Below are positions 1 to 8,099 of a DNA stretch of 64,000 nucleotides, in pieces. Position 1 is the first letter of the stretch. Each line of letters opens with the position of its first letter. This stretch comes from UBA4421 sp002470275. GTDB taxonomy: Bacteria > Pseudomonadota > Gammaproteobacteria > Pseudomonadales > Azotimanducaceae. The DNA lies in NCBI GenBank assembly GCA_913052345.1, contig CAJXDR010000001.1, positions 154,563 to 218,562 on the forward strand. The letters are read 5' to 3'. The notes under the pieces were generated by a model. The model worked only from the letters and a program-made list of their open reading frames with translations. It made no database searches and had not been told where the DNA came from. The position numbers and the translations under genes were made by a program.

Positions 1-2
1 CC

Positions 3-1058
3 AGTTTTTCGCGATTGTTCGGCAGCTTGCGAGGCGGACTGGCGATCACCGTTACCCTCATCGGTCTGCTGCTGGCCGCGACTACAGGCATTATCGGTGC
101 ATCCGTCGTGCTGCTGGCCCTGCTTGGCCTGCCGGTGATGCTGCAGCAAGGCTACGACAAATCGTTGGCCACCGGGACCGTATGTGCCGTCGGCACGCTG
201 GGCATCTTGATCCCCCCGAGTATCATGCTGGTGCTTATGGCCGATCGCATGGCTATGAGCGTTGGCGACCTGTTTCTCGGCGCCGTCTTCCCGGGCATGC
301 TCCTGGGCGGCCTGTATATCACCTATATCGTCGCCACCGGCTGGCTGTTCCCCCAACGGGCGCCCGCAGCACCCACGACCCCCTTTGATTGGTCTGCCTT
401 GTTGGAGCTGGTATTGGCCATCGTGCCCCCAGCCTTTTTAATCTTTGCGGTGTTGGGCAGTATTTTTATGGGGCTAGCGACGCCCACCGAAGCCGCAGGC
501 GTCGGTGCAGCGGGCGCGCTGTTATTAGCGGTGATCAAGGGCCAGATCAGTCGCCCGGTCCTGGCTGAGGTGGTTCAGGAGACCACGCGCACAACGGGGT
601 ATATTTTTGCAGTGCTGCTGGGCGCTACTGCTTTTTCCTTGGTGCTCAGGGGCCTGGGCGGTGACGAGCTTATCGAACGCGTGCTGCTGGGATTACCCTT
701 TGAGCCTACGGGGATCATCATCGCCATCCTGTTCGCCACCTTTTTATTGGGTTTCTTCCTGGACTGGATCGAACTGACGTTGATCGTTCTACCTCTGGTA
801 TCGCCAGTGGTGGCGGGCCTGGGCTTTGACCCAGTTTGGTTTACCATTTTGTTTGCCGTTTGCCTGCAGACCAGCTTTTTAACCCCGCCAGTGGGCTTTG
901 CGATTTTCTACCTAAAGGGGGTTGCGCCAGAAGGCATTCAGGTCACCACCATCTATCGCGGAGTGATCCCCTTTATTTTCCTTCAGCTCCTGGGCATGCT
1001 AATCATCTTTAACTGGCAGCCGCTCGTGACCTGGCTCCCAGCTCAGGCCTATGGCTAG
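3..1058 (+). CDS. dctM: TRAP transporter large permease subunit, 5'-truncated by window edge
   Basis: Large membrane subunit (DctM/SiaM type) of a tripartite ATP-independent periplasmic transporter, which imports organic acids or related anions delivered by a periplasmic binding protein using an ion gradient. The reading frame is already open at base 3, so the N-terminus is off the left edge; family members are about 430 residues and about 350 are present. Visible family features are the LRGGLA segment, the GILIPPSIML loop, the GLATPTEAAGVGAAGA segment and roughly nine hydrophobic helices. The small permease and the receptor genes are presumably just upstream, outside the window. Substrate cannot be told from the permease alone. 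The TTG at base 15 is not a credible start because conserved sequence precedes it. Confidence 0.93.
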   Translation, partial: SFSRLFGSLRGGLAITVTLIGLLLAATTGIIGASVVLLALLGLPVMLQQGYDKSLATGTVCAVGTLGILIPPSIMLVLMADRMAMSVGDLFLGAVFPGMLLGGLYITYIVATGWLFPQRAPAAPTTPFDWSALLELVLAIVPPAFLIFAVLGSIFMGLATPTEAAGVGAAGALLLAVIKGQISRPVLAEVVQETTRTTGYIFAVLLGATAFSLVLRGLGGDELIERVLLGLPFEPTGIIIAILFATFLLGFFLDWIELTLIVLPLVSPVVAGLGFDPVWFTILFAVCLQTSFLTPPVGFAIFYLKGVAPEGIQVTTIYRGVIPFIFLQLLGMLIIFNWQPLVTWLPAQAYG

Positions 1059-1099
1059 CGCCTTCGGCTAGGACGAAAATCCCAAGGATATCTAACACA

Positions 1100-1687
1100 A
1101 TGCGTGTGGCAGTACTGGCTTCACATGAGGGCACCACCCTTCAGGCGCTCATTGATGCCTGTGCCGATCCCAACTTCCCCGCTCGCGTGGTGATGGTAAT
1201 CAGCAATAACAGCCAGGCCGGAGCCCTGAAGCGGGCCGCCAAGGCCAATATCCCAATTCTCCATATCAGCTCAAAAACCCATGGCGAAGAGGCCACGGCA
1301 GATCAGGCTATTTGTGAAGCAGCCAGCGGTGCCGACGCCGACCTGATCCTACTGCTGGGCTACATGAAGCGGCTAGGGCCGGTCACTCAGCAGATTTTCG
1401 AGGGCCGAATTATCAATACCCACCCTTCGCTTCTGCCTAAATATGGGGGTCGAGGCTACTTTGGGCGGCGCGTGCACGAGGCCGTGCTCGCAGCAGGCGA
1501 ATTCCAAAGTGGTGCAACCCTCCACTATGTAGAGCCTGAATACGATACCGGACCAGTGCTCGCGCAGATTCAGGTTCCGGTCCAGAAGAACGATACAGCG
1601 GAGGCGCTTGAGCAGAGGGTAAAGGCTGCCGAACAGCAGCTCCTGGTCGCCACCCTTCGCAAGCTGGCCGAGGAGGCCGCTAGCTAA
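1100..1687 (+). CDS. purN: Phosphoribosylglycinamide formyltransferase-like protein (PurN family)
   Basis: Formyltransferase-fold protein of PurN length (195 aa), expected to transfer a formyl group from 10-formyl-tetrahydrofolate to glycinamide ribonucleotide in purine synthesis. The PurN active-site set is present at nearly the E. coli positions: Asn106 and His108 in INTHPSLLP, and the Asp in YDTGPVL (Asp149). The N-terminal loop that binds the substrate phosphate, normally GxGSNLQ, reads SHEGTTLQ, so this is a divergent member and a different formyl acceptor is possible. purM, the usual neighbour, is not adjacent. The stop codon is interlocked with that of the convergent hisN-like gene. 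Confidence 0.82.
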   Translation: MRVAVLASHEGTTLQALIDACADPNFPARVVMVISNNSQAGALKRAAKANIPILHISSKTHGEEATADQAICEAASGADADLILLLGYMKRLGPVTQQIFEGRIINTHPSLLPKYGGRGYFGRRVHEAVLAAGEFQSGATLHYVEPEYDTGPVLAQIQVPVQKNDTAEALEQRVKAAEQQLLVATLRKLAEEAAS

Positions 1688-2511
1688 CCGCTATTTAACG
1701 CTGCCATTGCCTGGTCGTGCAGGTCAGGCGTCGCCGCCGCCACCACCTGTCCGCCTAGGGCTGGATTGCCGCCCTCCCAGGTAGATACGCAACCACCGGC
1801 TCCCTCAATGATAGGTATGAGAGCCTGAATGTCATAGGGATTGAGACCGGCTTCAACACCAAGATCAGTGTGCCCCATGGCCACCAGACCAAAGAGATAG
1901 CAGTCGCCGCCAAATTTGGTCAGACGCGTCGCTGCCGACAGGGCCTTAAACTTGCTTCTTTGCTGCTCGCTGAACCATGCCGTACCCGTGCAGGCCAGGC
2001 TCGCCCGGTCCAGGCATTGACAGTTACTGGTCGCCAAGGGGCGCTGAACGCTACCCTGTTCATACCAAGCGGCCGATCCGTCACCCGAGAACAGTTCATC
2101 GGTGAAGGGCTGATACATCACGCCAACAATTGGCTTTTCGCCATCATAGAGCGCCAGCAGAGATCCCCAGTGCAACTGGCCCATCATAAACGCACGCGTG
2201 CCGTCGATAGGATCAATCACCCAAGTCAGGCCATTGCCTTCTTGATAGCCAAACTCCTCACCAAAAATACCGTGCTCCGGAAAGCGGCCGTTGATGGCCT
2301 CTCTTATCGACTGTTCTGCTTCTCGATCCGCCAGCGTCACTGGGTCAAAGCCCGATTCACCGGCCTTGTTTTCCACCTGCAGGGGTGAGCGGAAGTAGCT
2401 CAGAATTACTGGGGCCGCAGACTTAACAGCGTCACGGGCGAAGTCTAGATAGGCGTGACGCTGTTGCTCGGTAACCGCCACGGATGGCGTAATCGGCAGG
2501 GTCGATGACAT
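1684..2511 (-). CDS. hisN: Inositol-monophosphatase-family phosphatase, probably histidinol-phosphatase
   Basis: Mg-dependent phosphatase of the inositol monophosphatase fold, 275 aa. Metal-binding motifs are intact: GEE (Glu85), then DPIDGTRAF (Asp100, Asp103), and the C-terminal segment around NPYDIQALIPIIEGAGG. The DPIDGTRAF form followed by a WGSLLAL segment is the pattern of the HisN branch, which removes phosphate from L-histidinol phosphate in histidine synthesis; myo-inositol or another sugar phosphate remains possible. No other his genes are nearby. It stands alone, convergent with the purN-like gene (4-base stop overlap), with the large TonB receptor gene lying downstream-to-upstream on the same strand 61 bases away. 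Confidence 0.8.
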   Translation of the reverse strand: MSSTLPITPSVAVTEQQRHAYLDFARDAVKSAAPVILSYFRSPLQVENKAGESGFDPVTLADREAEQSIREAINGRFPEHGIFGEEFGYQEGNGLTWVIDPIDGTRAFMMGQLHWGSLLALYDGEKPIVGVMYQPFTDELFSGDGSAAWYEQGSVQRPLATSNCQCLDRASLACTGTAWFSEQQRSKFKALSAATRLTKFGGDCYLFGLVAMGHTDLGVEAGLNPYDIQALIPIIEGAGGCVSTWEGGNPALGGQVVAAATPDLHDQAMAALNSG

Positions 2512-2572
2512 AGCAAACTCCGGCTTTGAGAAGCCTAGTTTAGCTGGTTCGACCTGAGAGCGCTGCCGGTCA

Positions 2573-5506
2573 TTACATCCGGTACTGCAACCCCAGCTTG
2601 ATCATCCGTCCAAAGCCATTATGCGTGTAGGCATCATAGTTTAAGTCCACGCGGACTAACGGCGGATCCTCATCGGTCACGTTGACGGCCGATAGAGTGA
2701 ACAGCGCATTGTCCTCCATAAAACTATACTGGTAGTGCAAGTCTAGCGTCGTCTGAGCATCAACCTCGGCATCGATATCAGGCCGCTCATCTTCATATGA
2801 TGTGACGTAGTTAATGTAGGCCAGCAGGTTGTGGGCGCCCAGGCTATATTCGCCAAACAGTCGGGCTTTGAGATCTGGCAAGGAGCGAGCGGTGCGGTTC
2901 ACATTGAGGAAACCGGCAGCGTCATAGCTCGGCTCGATCTCAATCCCGTCTCGATAGTAGGCATCCTGCTTATAGTGCAGGGTATGGCTTAGATCCAGAC
3001 CAAAGCTGGCTGCTCCATTAGCTAGCGGGAGATCATATTCGGCAAAGATATCAATACCCGCCGTGGACAGCGAGGGACCGTTCACGACCTGAACTTCGAT
3101 ACGCTCGATCCCCGAGGTGCCGCATGAACCATCATTGCCGGTGCCGGTGCAGAAAATTTGGGCCTGCACCGCTGCTTTTTGCTCTGGCGTTCCCCCATAG
3201 GCGGCCACTAGAGCATTGTAGCTCTCGGTATCTATGGGATTGTCAAAGTCATAATTCCAGTAATCCAGGGTGAGGGTCATATTCTCGACGGGGTTGAGAA
3301 TAAAGCCAACGTTATAGGTGAAGGCGCTTTCCGGCTCCAAGTCTGCATTACCGATATTGTCGATGGCCTTAAATGCTGCCGTCGGCCCCACGAAAGACAA
3401 TGACGTCACCCGGCTCTCGTTGGTCTCGTCCAGATTGGGTGCACGGAAGGTGGTTTGTACCGAGGCCCGGACAGTCAGCGCGTCGCTAATTCGATAGCGA
3501 CCGCCCACCTTGGGATCGAAGGTGTTTGCATCCCCATAGTCCTCGTAACGGGCGGCCAACTGTAGGTCGAGGTTTTCGTTCACATCCAGAGCCGCTTCGA
3601 AAAAGATCGAATGCACCGCCTGGCTGGCATCCACTTCACGACCCGAGGCGAGGAAACTCCTCAGCCCGGTGCGCGCGTCACACTCCCGCTGGCCCTCAAA
3701 GGCACAGGGGTTACGGTCAACGTTGGTCAGATCGTCCAGCTCGGACTCCAGCCAAATCTTGCGATACTGATACCCCGAGGCCCATGCACCCTCACCCTCA
3801 AACAGTTCCCCTTGGAACACCGCATCCAACACCAACAGTGCGGATTCCGCATTTTCAGTGGATTTGTCGTCCAGCCACTGCAGTAACGCTTGAGAATTTG
3901 CTACGACGGGATCGTAGTCCGGGTTCTGATAACCGTAGGTCGCCTCAGCATAGGAGGTCTGAATAGCATTAGAGAGCGGGTTGTAATATTCACATCCCCC
4001 CTGACCCGCCACCGCACCGTTGGTGACCAAGTCACCGCTGGTATCCAGCGTTGCCCCGCAGCCCTCGCCGCCAAAGCCACGAAAGGCCAGCTTCGTGCGC
4101 CCGATACGTGCATCCACCTGCTCCAGTTCGCCCAGGCTTCTGGCGTAGGTTAAACCCATGTCCCAGCCCACCCCATTATCCAGCTCACCATCAAGGGCGG
4201 CTACCAGGCGGTAGCTGTCATATTCGCGCTTGGCCACGCGCCCCGAGCCTGAGTTGAGGAAACCCGTCACCCCAGCGATGCGCCCATAAAAAGTCGCACC
4301 CTCACCGGTGCCCGGAACCACATTGCCGTCAGCATCCATCTGCTCGGCAATGTATTGCTCATAGTCGGGATACTGGGCAGCCATGGCCACCAATCCTGGA
4401 TGATCGGCAGGCAGATACTGAATATCGCCGAACAGAGCTTGAGGTGGATAGGAGGGTGAGGTCTTATACTCAGGCACGTTGGCCTTGGCGTACCAGAACT
4501 CCAAGTGCAGCCTCACATCGTCCGCTACCTCGCCATTGAGCTCAGAGAAAAGTTGATAGCGGTCTTCTTGTTCTATCAAGTTATCAAAGTCCGTATATCG
4601 AAACCGGCAGAACAGGCTATTGCGAACCCCACCTAGGGCAGCACAGTTTGGGTCAGGCGTACCGCCAGAGGTGGGACTAAGCGCGAAGAATATATTTCCA
4701 GCGGCGATCGCCGACGGAACTGCAGCGGGCCTAAAGAGTACGCCGGGATTACCAATGGTTGAGAATCCGCCCTGTGGATTGGTGTCAAAGGGCACCTGAG
4801 AAAAATCACGATCACGTAGGCTGAGTTCGTTGCGCCGCTCGAAGCCCACCGAGGTGACCCAATCAAAGCGCCCTAGCTGGGTGCCAAAGATGGCGCCAAA
4901 CTCATTGTTGCCATCACTGTCGGCAATATTCTGATGCCCAAGAGACACCTCAAAACCCTGAAAGTCATCCCGCGTAAGGAAGTTCACCACGCCGCCAATG
5001 GCATCTGAGCCATAGGTTGCCGCCGCACCCTCCTTCAGCACCTCAACCCGGCCCAGGGCGGCGCGTGGAATGGCATTAATGTCTACAAATCGCCCGCCGG
5101 GCAAGCGTGCTGGGACGGGCGTTTGCCGCCGACCATTCATCAACACCAGGGTTCGATGGGCACCCAGACCTCGAATATTTACACTGGCCACGCCCTCGGA
5201 TTGATTGGATTGAAATTGATTGGTCTCGCCATCTACGCCAGAGCTGGCGGTAATCCGTCGCACCATTTCCACCACGCTGGGCGAACCCTGACGAAGCAAA
5301 CCCTCCCGATCAATCACAGTGACTGGCGATGCGGAATCGATGGGAGTGCCCTTGATAAAGGATCCGGTTACTACCACTTCTTCAATCACCGCATCAGCCG
5401 AACCAGCGCTTGCTGCGAAAACGCCACCCGAGTAAGTCGTTAGTAGCGCTGCTAGCAGCCCTAGGAGGGAAATCAACCGGAATGATGCACAATAAAAAAT
5501 AGCCAT
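2573..5506 (-). CDS. TonB-dependent outer-membrane receptor (large, 977 aa)
   Basis: Outer-membrane gated beta-barrel that takes up a scarce ligand with energy from TonB-ExbBD. The N-terminus carries a signal peptide (about residues 1-32, ending near GVFAASA). A TonB-box-like EEVVVTGS follows at about 42-49, then a plug domain with VNIRGLGAHRTLVLMNGRR and a plug end near GSDAIGGVVNFLTR. The remainder is beta-barrel strand pattern ending in an aromatic/Met terminus (LGLQYRM). The plug and the 'RTLVLMNGRR' signature match the large class common in marine and Caulobacter-type bacteria that import oligosaccharides or other organic ligands; the ligand is not evident. No riboswitch or Fur-like site was recognised upstream. 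It is divergent from the MATE gene across 214 bases. Confidence 0.95.
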   Translation of the reverse strand: MAIFYCASFRLISLLGLLAALLTTYSGGVFAASAGSADAVIEEVVVTGSFIKGTPIDSASPVTVIDREGLLRQGSPSVVEMVRRITASSGVDGETNQFQSNQSEGVASVNIRGLGAHRTLVLMNGRRQTPVPARLPGGRFVDINAIPRAALGRVEVLKEGAAATYGSDAIGGVVNFLTRDDFQGFEVSLGHQNIADSDGNNEFGAIFGTQLGRFDWVTSVGFERRNELSLRDRDFSQVPFDTNPQGGFSTIGNPGVLFRPAAVPSAIAAGNIFFALSPTSGGTPDPNCAALGGVRNSLFCRFRYTDFDNLIEQEDRYQLFSELNGEVADDVRLHLEFWYAKANVPEYKTSPSYPPQALFGDIQYLPADHPGLVAMAAQYPDYEQYIAEQMDADGNVVPGTGEGATFYGRIAGVTGFLNSGSGRVAKREYDSYRLVAALDGELDNGVGWDMGLTYARSLGELEQVDARIGRTKLAFRGFGGEGCGATLDTSGDLVTNGAVAGQGGCEYYNPLSNAIQTSYAEATYGYQNPDYDPVVANSQALLQWLDDKSTENAESALLVLDAVFQGELFEGEGAWASGYQYRKIWLESELDDLTNVDRNPCAFEGQRECDARTGLRSFLASGREVDASQAVHSIFFEAALDVNENLDLQLAARYEDYGDANTFDPKVGGRYRISDALTVRASVQTTFRAPNLDETNESRVTSLSFVGPTAAFKAIDNIGNADLEPESAFTYNVGFILNPVENMTLTLDYWNYDFDNPIDTESYNALVAAYGGTPEQKAAVQAQIFCTGTGNDGSCGTSGIERIEVQVVNGPSLSTAGIDIFAEYDLPLANGAASFGLDLSHTLHYKQDAYYRDGIEIEPSYDAAGFLNVNRTARSLPDLKARLFGEYSLGAHNLLAYINYVTSYEDERPDIDAEVDAQTTLDLHYQYSFMEDNALFTLSAVNVTDEDPPLVRVDLNYDAYTHNGFGRMIKLGLQYRM

Positions 5507-5720
5507 GGCCGCCTAAACCTCATGTCGTTAGTGGAAAGCTCTTGGGCAGACTAACCGAGGGCATGTTTAGTCGTAACAATTTGGTAACAGTTTATTTCAG
5601 GAATGTGATGTACTTGGCATTTTGGGGGGTGAGCGAAAGGGGAAACCCACCGATTGGCCTCAAAGACAAGTTGTCCTGCATTCACCTTCTTTGCACGACC
5701 ACCGTGTATGATGCCGCCGC

Positions 5721-7091
5721 ATGCCAAGTCGCGATCTCACTCAAGGCTCTGTTACCCGGTCCCTCGCCCAACTCACCGCCCCAATGATGATGGGGGTCTC
5801 TTCAAGCATTCTCGTGCAAACCCTTGAGCTGGGCTTTATCGGACAACTGGGGACTGAGCAGGTAGCAGCCGTCAGCTTCACCTTCCCCCTGGTCATGGTG
5901 CTTTCCAGCATCGCGCTGGGCATCAGCATCGGAACCTCCTCAGTGATCGCGCGAAGCGTGGGTGTTCATCGTCAGGCAGAGCCAGATTCATCCCCCCGGG
6001 CGCCAGCAGCCAGCGACGAGGTTGCGAGATTAGGCACCCATAGTCTGATACTGGTCGCGGTGACGATGACGGTGCTGTCGCTTCTCTGCTGGCTCATGAT
6101 CGACCCCCTCTTCCTGGCCATGGGTGCAGAGCCCAGTCTGCTGCCTCTCATCCACAGTTATTTGGACATCTATTTGCCCGGCAGTATTTTATTTACCCTC
6201 GCCATGGTGGCGGGCAGCATTATGCGAGCCAACGGCCGAGCGGCCATTCCGGGGGTCATCATGACGGTGGGGGCAGCATTTAATTTAGCCCTGGACCCCT
6301 TTTTGATCTTCGGCTGGTTTGGTTTTCCTGCCCTAGGACTCGCCGGAGCGGCGACCGCCATTACAGTGGCTCGGTTTTTTACCCTGTGCGCCCTCCTTTG
6401 GTACGTCTACCAAGGATCCATGATCCAGCTTGAGCGACCGTTTTGGGGATGGCTGGCTTCCGCTCAAAGAATCCTGCATGTGGGTATCCCTGCCATCGCC
6501 ACCAACCTGATCGGGCCCATCACATCTGCCTACATCACGTTTTTAATCGCTGGGTACGGTGCCGCTGCCGTGGCCGGGTTTGGCGTTGCCAGCCGGATAG
6601 AGGCCGTGGCTGCCATGCTCATGTTTGCCCTATCCGGCTCCATTGGACCCTTCGTCGGGCAGAACTGGGGCGCCAAGCAGGCGGCGCGGGTAAAAGCTGG
6701 AGTGCGGGCAAGCTACCTTTTTTGCTTGATCTACGGCGTCATCGTGACCCTGCCCCTCGCCTTTTTTGGCGCCACCATCGCCGGATGGATGGAATCGTCA
6801 GTAGAGGCCGTGGCTGTAGCCGCTGCCTACCTCAGCATCGTGCCCCTCAGCTATGGCCTATGGGGCGTGTTGATGATGTCGTCCGCCTCATTTAATGCCC
6901 TGGGCAAGCCGCTACCAAGCACGGCCTTATCTTTCGGCAGAATGTTGGTCCTCTATGTACCGCTGGCCACCATGCTGAATGAGCAAATGGGCTATACTGG
7001 AATCTTTCTCGCCACCCTGATCAGCAACGTAGTCTTTGGCCTCCTGGGCTGGCGATGGTTCGCAACAAAAATAACGAGCATGACCCCCTAA
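5721..7091 (+). CDS. MATE family efflux transporter
   Basis: Inner-membrane multidrug/toxin exporter of the MATE family (456 aa, about 12 helices), driving export with H+ or Na+. The family N-terminus DLTQGSVTRSLAQLTAPM is present right after the start, so this ATG is needed. Two homologous halves are visible, each with a conserved Gly/Pro-rich helix (for example GSIGPFVGQNWGA in the second half). An acyltransferase gene starts one base after its stop, so the two are co-transcribed and translation is probably coupled. No Shine-Dalgarno is visible; a TATGAT hexamer lies 8 bases before the ATG, discussed in the findings. Confidence 0.93.
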   Translation: MPSRDLTQGSVTRSLAQLTAPMMMGVSSSILVQTLELGFIGQLGTEQVAAVSFTFPLVMVLSSIALGISIGTSSVIARSVGVHRQAEPDSSPRAPAASDEVARLGTHSLILVAVTMTVLSLLCWLMIDPLFLAMGAEPSLLPLIHSYLDIYLPGSILFTLAMVAGSIMRANGRAAIPGVIMTVGAAFNLALDPFLIFGWFGFPALGLAGAATAITVARFFTLCALLWYVYQGSMIQLERPFWGWLASAQRILHVGIPAIATNLIGPITSAYITFLIAGYGAAAVAGFGVASRIEAVAAMLMFALSGSIGPFVGQNWGAKQAARVKAGVRASYLFCLIYGVIVTLPLAFFGATIAGWMESSVEAVAVAAAYLSIVPLSYGLWGVLMMSSASFNALGKPLPSTALSFGRMLVLYVPLATMLNEQMGYTGIFLATLISNVVFGLLGWRWFATKITSMTP

Positions 7092-7092
7092 T

Positions 7093-8085
7093 ATGAAACA
7101 AGTGGCCCAGGAGCGCAGTTACCGAACTTTGTTGCGCCGGTTGTTAACCATTTCCGGGTTAGCCATCGTTTCCTTACTCGCCCTCGTCATGAGCCCAGTG
7201 ATCCTTATCCTGGTGGGACTAATGAGCTTTATTCCTGGCTATACGACCACGCCCCGAGCCGCCGCTTTTTTTTACGGGTACCTGACCCACGAGTGGGCTG
7301 GCCTTGCGCGCTTCTTTTGGCTCTGGCTGCGATACCGAGAACCTGAGCAGAAGCTTGAAAAGGCTCGTGAGATTCAAACCTGGTGGGCACAAAGTCTTTT
7401 TGACATGGGGTGTTGGCTTTTTCGAGTCAAAGTCGAAGTCTCCGGCCAGGAGGACGTCTTGGAGGGCGGTTGTGCGCTGCTCTTCTCGCGACACACGAGC
7501 ATGGGGGATACCGTGCTACCTCTGCTGTATTTCGGTAAGGCGAGAAACGAAAACCTTCGATATGTAATCAAACAGGAACTACAGATTTCGCCCTGCTTGG
7601 ACATTGGCGGTCACCTGCTGCCCAATGTCTTTGTAGACCGTTCTGGAAGCGACTCAGAGAGAGCCGTGGCGTCCATAAAGGACCTGGTCACTAGCGCTAA
7701 CGCGAGCCAATCGGTCCTGATCTACCCCGAAGGCACTCGATTCACCCAGAAGAAACATGACCAGCTGAGAAACAAGCACCCAAAGCTTCACGACCAGCTA
7801 GGTCGCTGGCCAGGCCTGCTGCCACCCCGTCTCGGTGGCGTGCTGGGCATGCTGGAAGTCAACCCCGGCAAGGACATCGTCTTTCTTGCCCATGCCGGAT
7901 TTGAAGGATCGGCCAATATTCACGACCTTTTAGGCGGAGGATGGCTGGACCAGAAAATTCGACTGCATTTTTGGAGAGTGCCTTTCAACGCTATCCCCAA
8001 GGATGATTGGCAAGAATTCATGTTCAGAGAATGGGACTGCATGCAGCACAAGGTGAACCAGTTGAGCGCCGAGATCACGGCCTAG
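7093..8085 (+). CDS. PlsC-type 1-acyl-sn-glycerol-3-phosphate acyltransferase family protein
   Basis: Membrane-bound acyltransferase related to PlsC, which esterifies lysophospholipids or similar acceptors with fatty acid. The catalytic HX4D motif is RHTSMGD (His134, Asp139) and the acceptor-phosphate motif is YPEGTR (Glu213-Arg216). A hydrophobic N-terminal hairpin covers about residues 18-48. At 330 aa it is longer than housekeeping PlsC (about 240), with an extra N-terminal stretch and a C-terminal tail, so it is probably an accessory acyltransferase rather than the essential PlsC. It follows the MATE gene with one base between stop and start. A lipid-modifying role coupled to export is conceivable but unproven. 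Confidence 0.86.
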   Translation: MKQVAQERSYRTLLRRLLTISGLAIVSLLALVMSPVILILVGLMSFIPGYTTTPRAAAFFYGYLTHEWAGLARFFWLWLRYREPEQKLEKAREIQTWWAQSLFDMGCWLFRVKVEVSGQEDVLEGGCALLFSRHTSMGDTVLPLLYFGKARNENLRYVIKQELQISPCLDIGGHLLPNVFVDRSGSDSERAVASIKDLVTSANASQSVLIYPEGTRFTQKKHDQLRNKHPKLHDQLGRWPGLLPPRLGGVLGMLEVNPGKDIVFLAHAGFEGSANIHDLLGGGWLDQKIRLHFWRVPFNAIPKDDWQEFMFREWDCMQHKVNQLSAEITA

Positions 8086-8099
8086 CCCTGGGACACTGC

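Noticed and set aside
1055..1080. Hairpin terminator after the TRAP permease
   Set aside because: CTAGC/GCTAG stem of 5 bp without a U-tract; may be chance.
3526..3966. 146-codon open frame on the plus strand inside the TonB receptor gene
   Set aside because: It lies wholly antisense to a well-supported receptor gene, has no recognisable domain and low-complexity Arg/Pro/His composition.
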